Shown here: positions 51,148 through 59,083 of the stretch, in pieces
Position numbering within the stretch: position 1 is the first letter of the stretch
How the letters are laid out: each line of letters opens with the position of its first letter
Assembly (NCBI GenBank): GCA_016719135.1
Contig: JADKAV010000015.1
Location: 4,669-68,668, forward strand
Source of the DNA: Micrococcales bacterium
GTDB taxonomy: Bacteria; Actinomycetota; Actinomycetes; S36-B12; UBA10799
Length of the DNA stretch: 64,000 nt
Reading direction: 5' to 3'
Translations under genes and position numbers: made by a program
Notes under the pieces: generated by a model
Told to the model about the DNA's origin: nothing
Database searches by the model: none
Seen by the model: only the letters and a program-made list of their open reading frames with translations

Positions 51148-51752
51148 TCAGTCAGAGGCCGGTAATCCCGGCGCGTTCCACAGCCCGATGACGTGTTGCT
51201 CACGTTCGTAGCTCAGGTACGACACGGTGCCTGTCGCCAACGCGAAGAGGCGGCCGTCGCGGGCCTCAAGTCCTAGCCACGTGGCCGTGAGGATGCGCAG
51301 CAGATGTCCATGGGCCACAAGTGCCACGTCCTGCCCTTGGGCGAGATGCGGTTCGCACACCGTCAGCACCCGGCGGCAGCGCACCGCTACGTCTTCGGGC
51401 TGCTCGCCGGGCGTTTCACCCACTGGGATCTGGGCGTTCCAGATCACCCAATCCGGGTCATGGGTGTCTCGCCGGATCTCTTCGGTCGTGCGCCCCTCGT
51501 ATCCTCCGTAGTCCCACTCCAAGAGGTCGTCGCTGTAGATATCGGGCGTCAGTCCCGCCAGTCGAGCTGTCTCCGGGCCCGCTGCAACGGACTGCAGGCC
51601 ACGAAGGCGAACGTGTGTCCGGTGATCTGCGGTGCAAGCGCCGCGGCCGCGGCACGGCCGACATCGGTCAGCGGAATGTCGGTCCGTCCTGTGTGCTGAC
51701 CGGATTGGCTCCATTCGGTCTGGCCGTGTCTGAGGATCACAATGCCTGCCAC
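51148..51752 (-). pseudogene. Histidine phosphatase family protein, frameshifted
   Basis: Phosphoglycerate-mutase-like phosphatase, about 201 residues when repaired. The first part (ATG 51752) holds the catalytic IVILRHGQTEWSQSGQHTG and ends in CSPLQRAR, then goes out of frame. Adding one G near plus-strand 51571-51574 (CTCC) gives CSPLQRARETARLAGL and continues DLLEWDYGGYEGRTTEEI, then VALVAHGHLLRILTA with the second catalytic His, to the stop at 51148. The sequence on both sides is strongly conserved-looking, so the gene is probably intact in the organism. It is divergent from the permease gene. Confidence 0.85.
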
Positions 51753-51808
51753 GAGGGTCTACTGTGCCATGTGTGCCGACGATGACGCCCAGGTGAGGAG
51801 CCACCCGC

Positions 51809-53208
51809 ATGGCAACGGTTGAGACAGCCAAAGAAGGCAAGCCAACCAAACAACTGACGCTGTGGCCACAGCCTTGGTGACCGGAACGATCATCGGCGCG
51901 GGCATCTTCACACAGCCCACGTGGCTGGCCCAATACGGTCCGATCAGCCTGGTGGGCTTTGCGATCACGGCATTCGGCAGCCTTATGCTCGCGCTGGTCT
52001 TCTCGTCCCTTGCTCGGCGCAACCCCGATGTGGGCGGGCCCTATGCGTTCTCGCGTCAGGGGTTCGGCGACTTCATCGGGTTCCAGTCCGCATGGACCTA
52101 CTGGGTGGGGGCCTGGGTCGGGGTGGGTGCCATCGCATCTTCGATGGTGGTGTACCTCGGGGTCCTCATCCCCGCCGTCACCGACAGCAAGGTTCTCAGC
52201 ACCGTGGTCGCCATAGCTGCGATCGCTGCGCTCACGTTCCTGAACACCAACGGCGTGGTCACCGGTGGACTGGTTTCGTTGGTCCTCACAGTTCTGAAAG
52301 TCGTACCGTTGCTGCTCATCGGAACGCTGGGTTTCGTCGCCTTCGACGCTGCGAATCTGGGTCCGTTCAATGCATCGACCCTGCCCCCCTTGGAAGTGAT
52401 CACCGCGGTGATGGCCTACACGCTGTTCTCCTTCATCGGTGTCGAAGCAGCGACGATTCCAGCCGGTGATGTGCACGAACCCGACAAGACCATCCCGCGG
52501 GCGACCGTGATCGGCACACTGGCTGCCGCAGCCGTGTATCTGCTCAGCACTACAGCAGTCTTCGGTGCCGTCCCGCAATCCGAACTGGCCACGACCGACG
52601 CTGCGTTCTCGCTGGCCGCACAGAACATGTTCGGCGATTGGGCCGGTAACGCGGTCGCCGTGGTGGCTGTCATCTCGTGTCTGGGCGCCATGAACGGCTT
52701 GCTGCTGCTATCCGGACAGATTCCGATGGCCGCGGAGTTCGATGGACTGGCACCGAAGCTGTTCGGCAAGCTGAACCTCAAGCACGCGCCCGGTACCGGG
52801 CTGGTGATCAGCGGCGTCCTGGCAGCAGGGATCCTCACATTGTCGTTCTCCGGGGGCGGTCTCGGTGACGCAGTAGCGCAACTGGTTCTCGTCTCGGCGG
52901 TGGCCACGATGGTGTCCTACGCCTTCAGTGCGGCCGCCGAGATCAAATGGCTCGCACTGGATCGCGGCAAGGTCCCCGTGGCCCATCTGGCCCGCAAGAT
53001 GGTGGTCGCTGTGCTCGCACTCGCCTTCACGGTGTTCGCTTTCTACGGCGGCGGCGTGCAGGAGATCTACTGGTTGTGGATGCTCATCATCCTCGGCGTG
53101 CCCCTGTACATCTTCATCCTGTGGCGGCGCGCCAGTCACGGGGAGAAGATCGGCGGTGAAGTTCCCGCCCATCTGGCGCCCCCGCCGGATCAGGACGTCA
53201 GGACATAG
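51809..53208 (+). CDS. Amino acid permease (APC superfamily), 5' end frameshifted
   Basis: About 466 residues with twelve expected membrane segments. The transport core starts ATALVTGTIIGAGIFTQP, the APC substrate-binding G-x-G region on TM1, and continues with PYAFSRQGFGDFIGFQ and YTLFSFIGVEAATIPAGD. It resembles the basic amino-acid/polyamine antiporter group (AdiC-like). The frame as written opens only at 51862. ATG 51809, after a GAGGAG site, encodes MATVETAKEGKPTKQLTLW and then shifts; one added G at 51863-51866 (TGTGGCC) joins it to ATALVTG. The true start is therefore most likely 51809. The stop overlaps the convergent methyltransferase gene by 19 bp. Confidence 0.85.
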
Positions 53209-53978
53209 CACGCGACCGCAGCAGCCGTGGCCACGTTCAGCGAGTCGATCCCGTGGGCCATGGGGATGCTGACGAGCACATCGGCGTGACTGCGCGCCTG
53301 TTCGGAGAGCCCTGGGCCTTCGGTTCCCAGCAGGAGCATGGTGGGCCGGTCGGGCTGCCATGCCCGCAACGACTGCTCGGCCGCGGGGTCGAGCGCCAGG
53401 GTCTGCATGCCTGCAGTCCTAGCCGCCGCGATCCCGGCGGCCGCATCCTCGACTGTGGCCCAGGGAAGGCTGAAGACCGCACCCATCGAGGTCTTCACTG
53501 CGCGGCGGTACCAGGGATCCGCACACCGCCGGGTCACGAGGATCGCGTCAACTCCCAGGCCTGCGGCCGACCGGAACACCGCGCCCACGTTGGTGTGGTC
53601 CACCAGATCCTCTAGCAGCACCGCGGTCCGGGTTCCGCGCAGAACATGGTCGGCGGGTTCGCCGGGCGGTCGCTGGAAGGTGGCAAGCGCTCCTCGGTGC
53701 AATCGGAAGCCGGTGATCTGCTTGAGCAAGGCCGGGGTCGCCAGGAACACGTCGGCTGACGCTGGGACGTGCGGCTCCAGCGCCGGCCACCACTTGGGCT
53801 CCATCAAGGCACTGACCATCCGCAGATCCGCCGCCAGTGCGCGTCGGATGACCTTCTCCCCCTCCGCCAGGAATATGCCGGCGGCCGGTTCGGTCACCAT
53901 GCGCATCTGCATGTCGGTCAGACCGGTGAAGGAGTTCAGGCGGGGATCGTCGAGGGCGTCAACGTCGAAGACTGGCAT
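53190..53978 (-). CDS. SpoU/TrmH-family RNA 2'-O-methyltransferase
   Basis: SPOUT-fold methyltransferase of about 262 residues using S-adenosylmethionine on rRNA or tRNA ribose. An N-terminal substrate-binding domain (FLAEGEKVIRRALAAD) precedes the knot. Motif 1 is LVDHTNVGAVFRSAAGLGVD, motif 2 LLLGTEGPGLSEQA, and motif 3 VSIPMAHGIDSLNVATAAAV, all intact. The target nucleotide is unknown. ATG 53978 (MPVFDVDALDD) lies two bases past the TauE stop, so it is co-transcribed with that gene. Its 3' end overlaps the permease gene on the opposite strand. Confidence 0.9.
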   Translation of the reverse strand: MPVFDVDALDDPRLNSFTGLTDMQMRMVTEPAAGIFLAEGEKVIRRALAADLRMVSALMEPKWWPALEPHVPASADVFLATPALLKQITGFRLHRGALATFQRPPGEPADHVLRGTRTAVLLEDLVDHTNVGAVFRSAAGLGVDAILVTRRCADPWYRRAVKTSMGAVFSLPWATVEDAAAGIAAARTAGMQTLALDPAAEQSLRAWQPDRPTMLLLGTEGPGLSEQARSHADVLVSIPMAHGIDSLNVATAAAVACYVLTS

Positions 53979-53980
53979 GT

Positions 53981-54709
53981 TCACCCACGCACGAACGCAG
54001 AGCCGGCCGCGATCAGACCGACCACGATGACCAGGCTGCGCAGAGCGGCAGCGGGCATCCGGCGAGTCACACGTCCGCCGATCCCACCGCCGAACAACGA
54101 GGAGACCGCCAGCACCGCCGCCGCCGTCCACACCACCTGCCCCCCGAGGATGAACACGATTGCGGCACTGGAATTGGCCACCCCAGCCAGTACGTTCTTC
54201 GCACCGTTGGCCTCGTGGATCGACCGCACCCCGCTCGCGGACAGTGCAGCGAGGAACGCGATCCCCTGTCCTGCGCCGAAGTACCCCCCATAGAAGCCGG
54301 ACCCAGCCATCGCGACCGCGCCGGTCCGCGCACTGGGATCGGGCAGGTGTTTGACGACCAGGGGTTGAAGCGCAACCAGCACCACAGCCAGCAGTATCAG
54401 CCATGGCACCGCTGCGGCGAACACCGCACTGGGCAGCACCAGCACCAACAGCGCTCCACACACCGCGGCGGCGGCCACGATCCCTGCCCAACGCAACACC
54501 CGCCGGTCGAGGACATCGCGGAATGCATAGGCGCCGCTGATGCTGCCGGGAACCAGGCCCAGACAGTTCGTCCCGTTGGCGAGCACCGGCGGGACACCCA
54601 TCGCCAGCAAGGTGGGAAACGTGATCAGCGTGCCCGAGCCCACGGCAGCGTTCACTCCTCCTGCGGCGAAACCAGCCAGGAACAACCAGAGGATCTCTGG
54701 TGTAGTCAT
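53981..54709 (-). CDS. Sulfite exporter TauE/SafE family membrane protein
   Basis: Membrane protein of 242 residues with about seven or eight hydrophobic segments. It has the two family repeats, AAGGVNAAVGSGTLITFPTL near the start and GFYGGYFGAGQGIAFLAAL in the second half. These carry the glycine-rich half-repeats typical of the family. Members export small organosulfur or other anions; the substrate here is unknown. The gene lies between the ABC ATPase (2 bp) and the methyltransferase (2 bp), a tight operon. Start ATG 54709. Confidence 0.9.
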   Translation of the reverse strand: MTTPEILWLFLAGFAAGGVNAAVGSGTLITFPTLLAMGVPPVLANGTNCLGLVPGSISGAYAFRDVLDRRVLRWAGIVAAAAVCGALLVLVLPSAVFAAAVPWLILLAVVLVALQPLVVKHLPDPSARTGAVAMAGSGFYGGYFGAGQGIAFLAALSASGVRSIHEANGAKNVLAGVANSSAAIVFILGGQVVWTAAAVLAVSSLFGGGIGGRVTRRMPAAALRSLVIVVGLIAAGSAFVRG

Positions 54710-54711
54710 AC

Positions 54712-55494
54712 CTAGAGCGCTCGTGCGGACCAGCGCTGACCGTGCCGTTGCACCTCGACCGGCAGGCCGAACGTCGCTGAGATCGTGTCGGAGGTCAGCA
54801 CCTCCTCCAACGGCCCGGCAGCGACCATCCGTCCGCCGCGCAGCATCAGCCCATGGGTGGCGCCGGCCGGGACTTCCTCCACATGGTGGGTGACCATGAC
54901 CACAGTTGGGGCGAAGTCGTCATCGGCGAGGTCGTCGATGCGTCGCAGCAGATCCTCGCGTCCAGCCAGATCCAGTCCCGCGGCAGGCTCGTCCAGCAAC
55001 AGCAGTTCGGGATCGGCCATGAGGGCACGGGCGATGGTCGCTCGTTTGCGTTCCCCCTCACTCAACGTTCCGAAGCGTTGGTCGGCCAGGCTCGCAAGAC
55101 CCCAGGTCTGCAGAAGATCCCGCGCGCGCTGCTCATCGGCCGGATCGTATGACTCCCGCCAGCGACCAAGTACGGCCCATGCCGAGGTCAGCACGACGTC
55201 TCGCACCCGCTCGGAGTCCGGCACCTGAGCGGCCAGGGCCGAACTGGCCAGACCGATCCGTGGGCGCAGTTCGAACACATCCACCCGACCGATCCGCTCA
55301 TCAAGGACCTCCGCAGTGCCAGAACTGGGATGGACCAGGGTCGCCGCCACCTGCAACACCGTCGTCTTGCCGGCACCGTTCGGGCCGAGCACCACCCAGT
55401 TCTCGCCCTCAGCGACCGCCCAGTCGAGGTTCCCCAAGATCGTCGTGCCCGAACGCACCACGCTGACGTCCACGAGGTTGATGACATCCGACAC
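54712..55494 (-). CDS. ABC transporter ATP-binding protein
   Basis: ATPase of about 260 residues. Walker A VVLGPNGAGKTTVLQ, signature TLSEGERKRATIARAL, Walker B LLLLDEPAAGLDLAG and H-loop VMVTHHVEEVPAGATH are all present. The SEGERKR signature and position resemble the YhbG/LolD-independent cytoplasmic ABC group in actinobacteria that sits beside serB; no permease is adjacent, so it may not be a transporter subunit. GTG 55494 (VSDVINLVDV) is chosen as the start because the sequence upstream to 55569 would overlap the divergent gene at 55521 and is not conserved-looking. Confidence 0.9.
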   Translation of the reverse strand: MSDVINLVDVSVVRSGTTILGNLDWAVAEGENWVVLGPNGAGKTTVLQVAATLVHPSSGTAEVLDERIGRVDVFELRPRIGLASSALAAQVPDSERVRDVVLTSAWAVLGRWRESYDPADEQRARDLLQTWGLASLADQRFGTLSEGERKRATIARALMADPELLLLDEPAAGLDLAGREDLLRRIDDLADDDFAPTVVMVTHHVEEVPAGATHGLMLRGGRMVAAGPLEEVLTSDTISATFGLPVEVQRHGQRWSARAL

Positions 55495-55520
55495 GACACA
55501 TAACCCTACGCTGGATAGCC

Positions 55521-56174
55521 ATGACGGTGGTTCCGGTGGCATTCCAACTCGCCAGTTGGATTCCCGCATGGTGGCGGGCGGATGCCGGCGGCGACGATGT
55601 CGTGGGCCTGATGGGCCCGGTTGACCTCACGGATCTGCTGTCGCTGCGCGATGGGGCTGTCGCGCTCACCGCGTACTGCCCGGAACTCGGAGTAGGAGTT
55701 CTGCCGGGTCCGAAGCCCGCGACAGAAGCCGCAGTCCAGTCCGGGCAGGCCGTCATCGTTCATCGCGGATCGTCGAGCCCCTCGTCATTGGTCTTGCAAC
55801 GGGAAGGGCAGTGGGAGGTGGTGAGCGGTAATCCCGCGCGCCCCATCGACCTGTCATTGGACCAAACGGGCGCGGAACTCGCACAGGCGGTCGTGCGCGC
55901 CGAGCACGGGCTGCGGGAAGCGGCACTCGAGTTCGCAGTCGACTACCGGCCCTCCTCGGTGCGGCCCCTGCCGCCCGGCACGTCGGGTCCGCGCCTGGCC
56001 CTACTGACCCGCGCAGTCCGCATCTGGACCGCGATCGACGCGGTGCCCCGGGAGCTACGGACCGAGGCACTGGACGCTGCGCTGCGCGCCGCGGTACGCG
56101 CCACGCTGGCCGCCTACATGGAACCTCTGGTGTCGGTCCATGAAGCACACGCATCCGACCGGAGAATGGCATGA
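55521..56174 (+). CDS. Hypothetical protein linked to serB
   Basis: Soluble protein of 217 residues that I cannot assign to a family. It opens with VAFQLASWIPAWWRAD, has a valine/glycine-rich middle (GDDVVGLMGPVDLTDLL; VVSGNPARPIDLSLD) and ends in a long alanine- and arginine-rich helical region (LDAALRAAVRATLAAYM). No signal peptide, membrane segment or metal-binding cluster is seen. Its stop overlaps the serB start (ATGA 56171-56174), so it is translationally coupled to serB, and it diverges from the ABC ATPase. A gene of unknown function between an ABC ATPase and serB is common in actinobacteria. Confidence 0.75.
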   Translation: MTVVPVAFQLASWIPAWWRADAGGDDVVGLMGPVDLTDLLSLRDGAVALTAYCPELGVGVLPGPKPATEAAVQSGQAVIVHRGSSSPSSLVLQREGQWEVVSGNPARPIDLSLDQTGAELAQAVVRAEHGLREAALEFAVDYRPSSVRPLPPGTSGPRLALLTRAVRIWTAIDAVPRELRTEALDAALRAAVRATLAAYMEPLVSVHEAHASDRRMA

Positions 56175-57316
56175 ACACCACGCTCACCTTCACCGGCTGG
56201 GACCGCCCCGGCATCACCGCGGAGCTCCTGGGAAGCCTCGGCGATTCGGTGGAAGTGCGCGACATCGAACAGCTCGTGGTGCAGGGCCGGCTGGTGCTGT
56301 CGGTGGCCGTCGACACCGAAGACGTGGACGCCGTGCGCGGCCTTGCCACCCAGTTGGGTCTGCAGTTGGACGTCACGTCCGAATGCGCCGCCGTGGTCGA
56401 CCGCCAGGCGGCCAGCGCCATCGCCGTGCTCATGTCCACGGCCTTGGCCGCCGCGGATGTGGGCAGGATCGCCGGCGAAATCGCCGACCGTGGCGGCAAC
56501 ATCGAGCGGATAATCCGCACAGCGGAGTACCCGGTCACGGCCATCGAGGTCACGGTCAGTGGAGTGCCGGCATCGGTCCTGAAACAGGCCCTCGGGCCCA
56601 TATCTACGCAGATCGGCGTGGATGTGGCTGTGCAGTCCGCGGACATCATCCGGCAGGGCGCCCGCCTGGTCGTCATGGATGTGGATTCCACCCTGATCCA
56701 GGACGAGGTGATCGACCTGCTGGCCAGAGAAGCGGGGTGCGAGGCAGCCGTCGCCGACGTCACGCGCCGGGCCATGGCCGGCGAGTTGGACTTCGCCGAG
56801 TCCCTGCGTGACCGGGTGGCGGCGCTTGCCGGTACTCCGGTCTCGGCCTTGGCGACCGTTCGCGATGCCGTCCGGCTGACCCCCGGTGCTCGCACCTTGT
56901 GCCGGACCCTCAACTCGCTGGGCTACCGCCTGGCCTTGGTCTCCGGCGGATTCACCGAGATCGTCGGGCCACTGGCCGAGCAGCTCGGCGTGCACCGCTT
57001 CCGTGCGAACACCCTCGAGGTGCAGGACGGACGGCTGACCGGCCGGGTCGTGGGACCGATCGTCGACCGGGCTGGCAAAGCCCAGGCGCTTCGGGAGTTC
57101 GCAGAGGAGTTCGGATTCGCCGCCTCGCGCACCGTGGCCATCGGGGACGGCGCCAACGACCTGGACATGCTCGCGGCCGCCGGACTGGGGGTTGCCTTCA
57201 ACGCGAAGCCCGCGGTGGCTGCGGCAGCGGACGCCTCTGTGACTGCGCCCTACCTGGACTCCGTGTTGTATCTGCTCGGGATCACCCGGGGACAGGTGGA
57301 GGCGCTGACCCGCTGA
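56171..57316 (+). CDS. serB: Phosphoserine phosphatase with tandem ACT domains
   Basis: Last step of serine biosynthesis, dephosphorylating O-phosphoserine. 381 residues. Two N-terminal ACT-type regulatory domains (FTGWDRPGITAELLGSLG; residues ~80-165 for the second) can sense an amino acid such as serine. The HAD catalytic domain follows: VMDVDSTLIQDEVIDLLA (nucleophile), VSGGFTEIVG (motif II), GKAQALREF (motif III Lys) and AIGDGANDLDMLAAAGLG (motif IV). The length and order match actinobacterial SerB2. ATG 56171 overlaps the upstream stop by four bases. Confidence 0.96.
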   Translation: MNTTLTFTGWDRPGITAELLGSLGDSVEVRDIEQLVVQGRLVLSVAVDTEDVDAVRGLATQLGLQLDVTSECAAVVDRQAASAIAVLMSTALAAADVGRIAGEIADRGGNIERIIRTAEYPVTAIEVTVSGVPASVLKQALGPISTQIGVDVAVQSADIIRQGARLVVMDVDSTLIQDEVIDLLAREAGCEAAVADVTRRAMAGELDFAESLRDRVAALAGTPVSALATVRDAVRLTPGARTLCRTLNSLGYRLALVSGGFTEIVGPLAEQLGVHRFRANTLEVQDGRLTGRVVGPIVDRAGKAQALREFAEEFGFAASRTVAIGDGANDLDMLAAAGLGVAFNAKPAVAAAADASVTAPYLDSVLYLLGITRGQVEALTR

Positions 57317-57545
57317 CCGCAGGGTCCAGTGCACGATCTGGACGAGTCCGGGACAGCGTTTCCCGCTGGATGGTTCGTTCGTCACGTGCCCAGGTAAACA
57401 TCCGGCTGACGAGCCAGCGTCGAAGCGCCCTTGCCGACTTTTGCGCGGTTGTCGGTTTCGAGGGTTGCGATTCAGCAACCGCTCAATACTCGGCCGAGAT
57501 GAGGCCGACAGCGCCGAAGCGCCACCACGACCAAACCTGGCCGGA

Positions 57546-58040
57546 TCAACCCCGGGCCACCTCGAAGGTGACCAGATCCGAGCTGCCGTAGCCCCACTGC
57601 GAGAACGGGCGATCGTCACGCAGGACCGCGAATGCCGCCGTCGGGAACTTGGTCATCATGCGCCGGTAGGTCGGTGTCTGGGTGTCACGTGACAACCGCT
57701 CGGCCAGAACCTCGATCCCCGGGTTATGTGCCACGAGCAGCAGGGTGTCCGCGTCGACGGCACGAATCCGGCGCAGCATCGCGTCAGCGGAAGCGAGGTA
57801 CAGCTCCGGTACGTCCTTGGCCTGCGCCACGTCGACACCCGGACGCGCAAGGTCCCAGGTCTGCTGAGCACGGGTGGCTGTGGAGATCAGTGCCTGCTCG
57901 ACGGTCGGCAGTAACTGCGCGAGCAGGCGGCCCGCCACCGGAGCATCGCGGCGGCCGCGCGCATTGAGGGGACGATCGTGGTCTGCGACTCCTGCTGGAT
58001 AGGCACTCTTGGCGTGACGCAGAAGGGCGAGCGTGGGCAT
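57546..58040 (-). CDS. SixA-type histidine phosphatase
   Basis: Phosphohistidine-phosphatase-like protein of about 164 residues. It has the catalytic LALLRHAKSAYP (RHx motif, here RHA as in SixA), DHDRPLNARGRRDA and LLLVAHNPGIEVLAERLS with the second catalytic His. SixA relatives remove phosphate from phosphohistidine on signalling or PTS proteins, but the partner is unknown here. ATG 58040 (MPTLALLRHA) is the start; the longer frame up to 58121 would run into the divergent cphB start. The 229-bp stretch between serB and this gene has no gene. Confidence 0.88.
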   Translation of the reverse strand: MPTLALLRHAKSAYPAGVADHDRPLNARGRRDAPVAGRLLAQLLPTVEQALISTATRAQQTWDLARPGVDVAQAKDVPELYLASADAMLRRIRAVDADTLLLVAHNPGIEVLAERLSRDTQTPTYRRMMTKFPTAAFAVLRDDRPFSQWGYGSSDLVTFEVARG

Positions 58041-58092
58041 GTGGGCATTCTGCCAGCGCGGCAGTTGGGCGATAGCGCGGACCCAACCCGTA

Positions 58093-58104
58093 ACGTGGCC
58101 ACGT
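58093..58104. promoter_or_regulatory. 12-bp perfect palindrome at the cphB start
   Basis: ACGTGGCCACGT (58093-58104) is perfectly self-complementary and overlaps the GTG start codon of cphB at 58103, in the 62-bp space to the divergent sixA-like gene. It may be a regulator site controlling cyanophycin genes. No other copy was noticed in the window. Confidence 0.35.
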
Positions 58105-59053
58105 GACCACCCCGACGCCACACAGACTGATGATTATCGGCGGCGCTGAGGACAAGCTGGGGCATCGGCGAATTCTGCGCCGCTTCATCACGATGTCCGG
58201 AGGTCAACACGCGCGTGTCGCCGTCTGCGCCACTGCCTCCTCGCTCGGCGACGAGATCACCGACTTGTACGAGAAGGTCTTCTACGAACTCGGAGCGCAG
58301 GAGGTGCTCTCGGTCCGTCCGGTGAACCGGGCCGAAGCCGACGCCCCGGTGACGACCAAAGCGATCGAGGGTGCGACCGGAATCTTCTTCACCGGCGGGA
58401 ACCAGGCCCGCTTGTCGGCCGTGCTGCGAGGAACGGCCCTTGGCGACACGGTCACCATGATGTATCGCGAAGGGGCGGTCGTCGCAGGTACCAGCGCGGG
58501 GGCGTCTGTGGTCAGTGAACACATGGTGGCCCTCGGAGCGACCGGCGAGACCCCCAAGCAGCGCATGGCCAGTCTCGCCCAGGGACTGGGCCTGCTCCCG
58601 GACATCGTGGTCGACCAGCATTTCTCACAGCGGGGTCGATTCGGCCGCTTGCTGGCGCTGGTCGCGGCCAGCCCGAATCTGCTCGGTATGGGCGTCGACG
58701 AGGACACCGCCGCCATCGTGACCGACGAGACTGTCATGGAGGTGTACGGCCGTGGTTCGGTGTTCCTGGCCGAAGCCGACCACGCCGTGACGAACGCCTA
58801 CGCCGCACGCGGCACGGACCCGATCCTGATCAGTGGCGCGAATGTCCACTTCCTGCCCAGTGCGACCCTGTTCGACCTGCAAGCACGCGAGCTACTGGAG
58901 TTCCGGACGGCTGTCGAACAGGCTCAGATCGCTCGTCGCACATCCGAGCACGTGTCACCGGGTAGGGCCACGCGACGAGTCAACGCCGAAGGTGCACACG
59001 ACCGCAACGCCGAGCGCGGAATGAAACGCCGCCGACTGCCACCAACGAGCTGA
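58103..59053 (+). CDS. cphB: Cyanophycinase
   Basis: Peptidase of 316 residues (family S51) that releases beta-aspartyl-arginine dipeptides from cyanophycin. The catalytic serine is in VVAGTSAGASVVSEHMV. The N-terminus has HRLMIIGGAEDKLGHR, followed by GIFFTGGNQARL and IVVDQHFSQRGRFGRL. No secretion signal is present, so it is cytoplasmic. The last ~30 residues are a basic extension (RATRRVNAEGAHDRN). Start is GTG at 58103. It is followed 30 bp later by cphA, so degradation and synthesis genes form one operon, the usual cphB-cphA order. Confidence 0.95.
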   Translation: MTTPTPHRLMIIGGAEDKLGHRRILRRFITMSGGQHARVAVCATASSLGDEITDLYEKVFYELGAQEVLSVRPVNRAEADAPVTTKAIEGATGIFFTGGNQARLSAVLRGTALGDTVTMMYREGAVVAGTSAGASVVSEHMVALGATGETPKQRMASLAQGLGLLPDIVVDQHFSQRGRFGRLLALVAASPNLLGMGVDEDTAAIVTDETVMEVYGRGSVFLAEADHAVTNAYAARGTDPILISGANVHFLPSATLFDLQARELLEFRTAVEQAQIARRTSEHVSPGRATRRVNAEGAHDRNAERGMKRRRLPPTS

Positions 59054-59083
59054 ATCGAACCACCCCTATGTCGAGGAGTCCGG

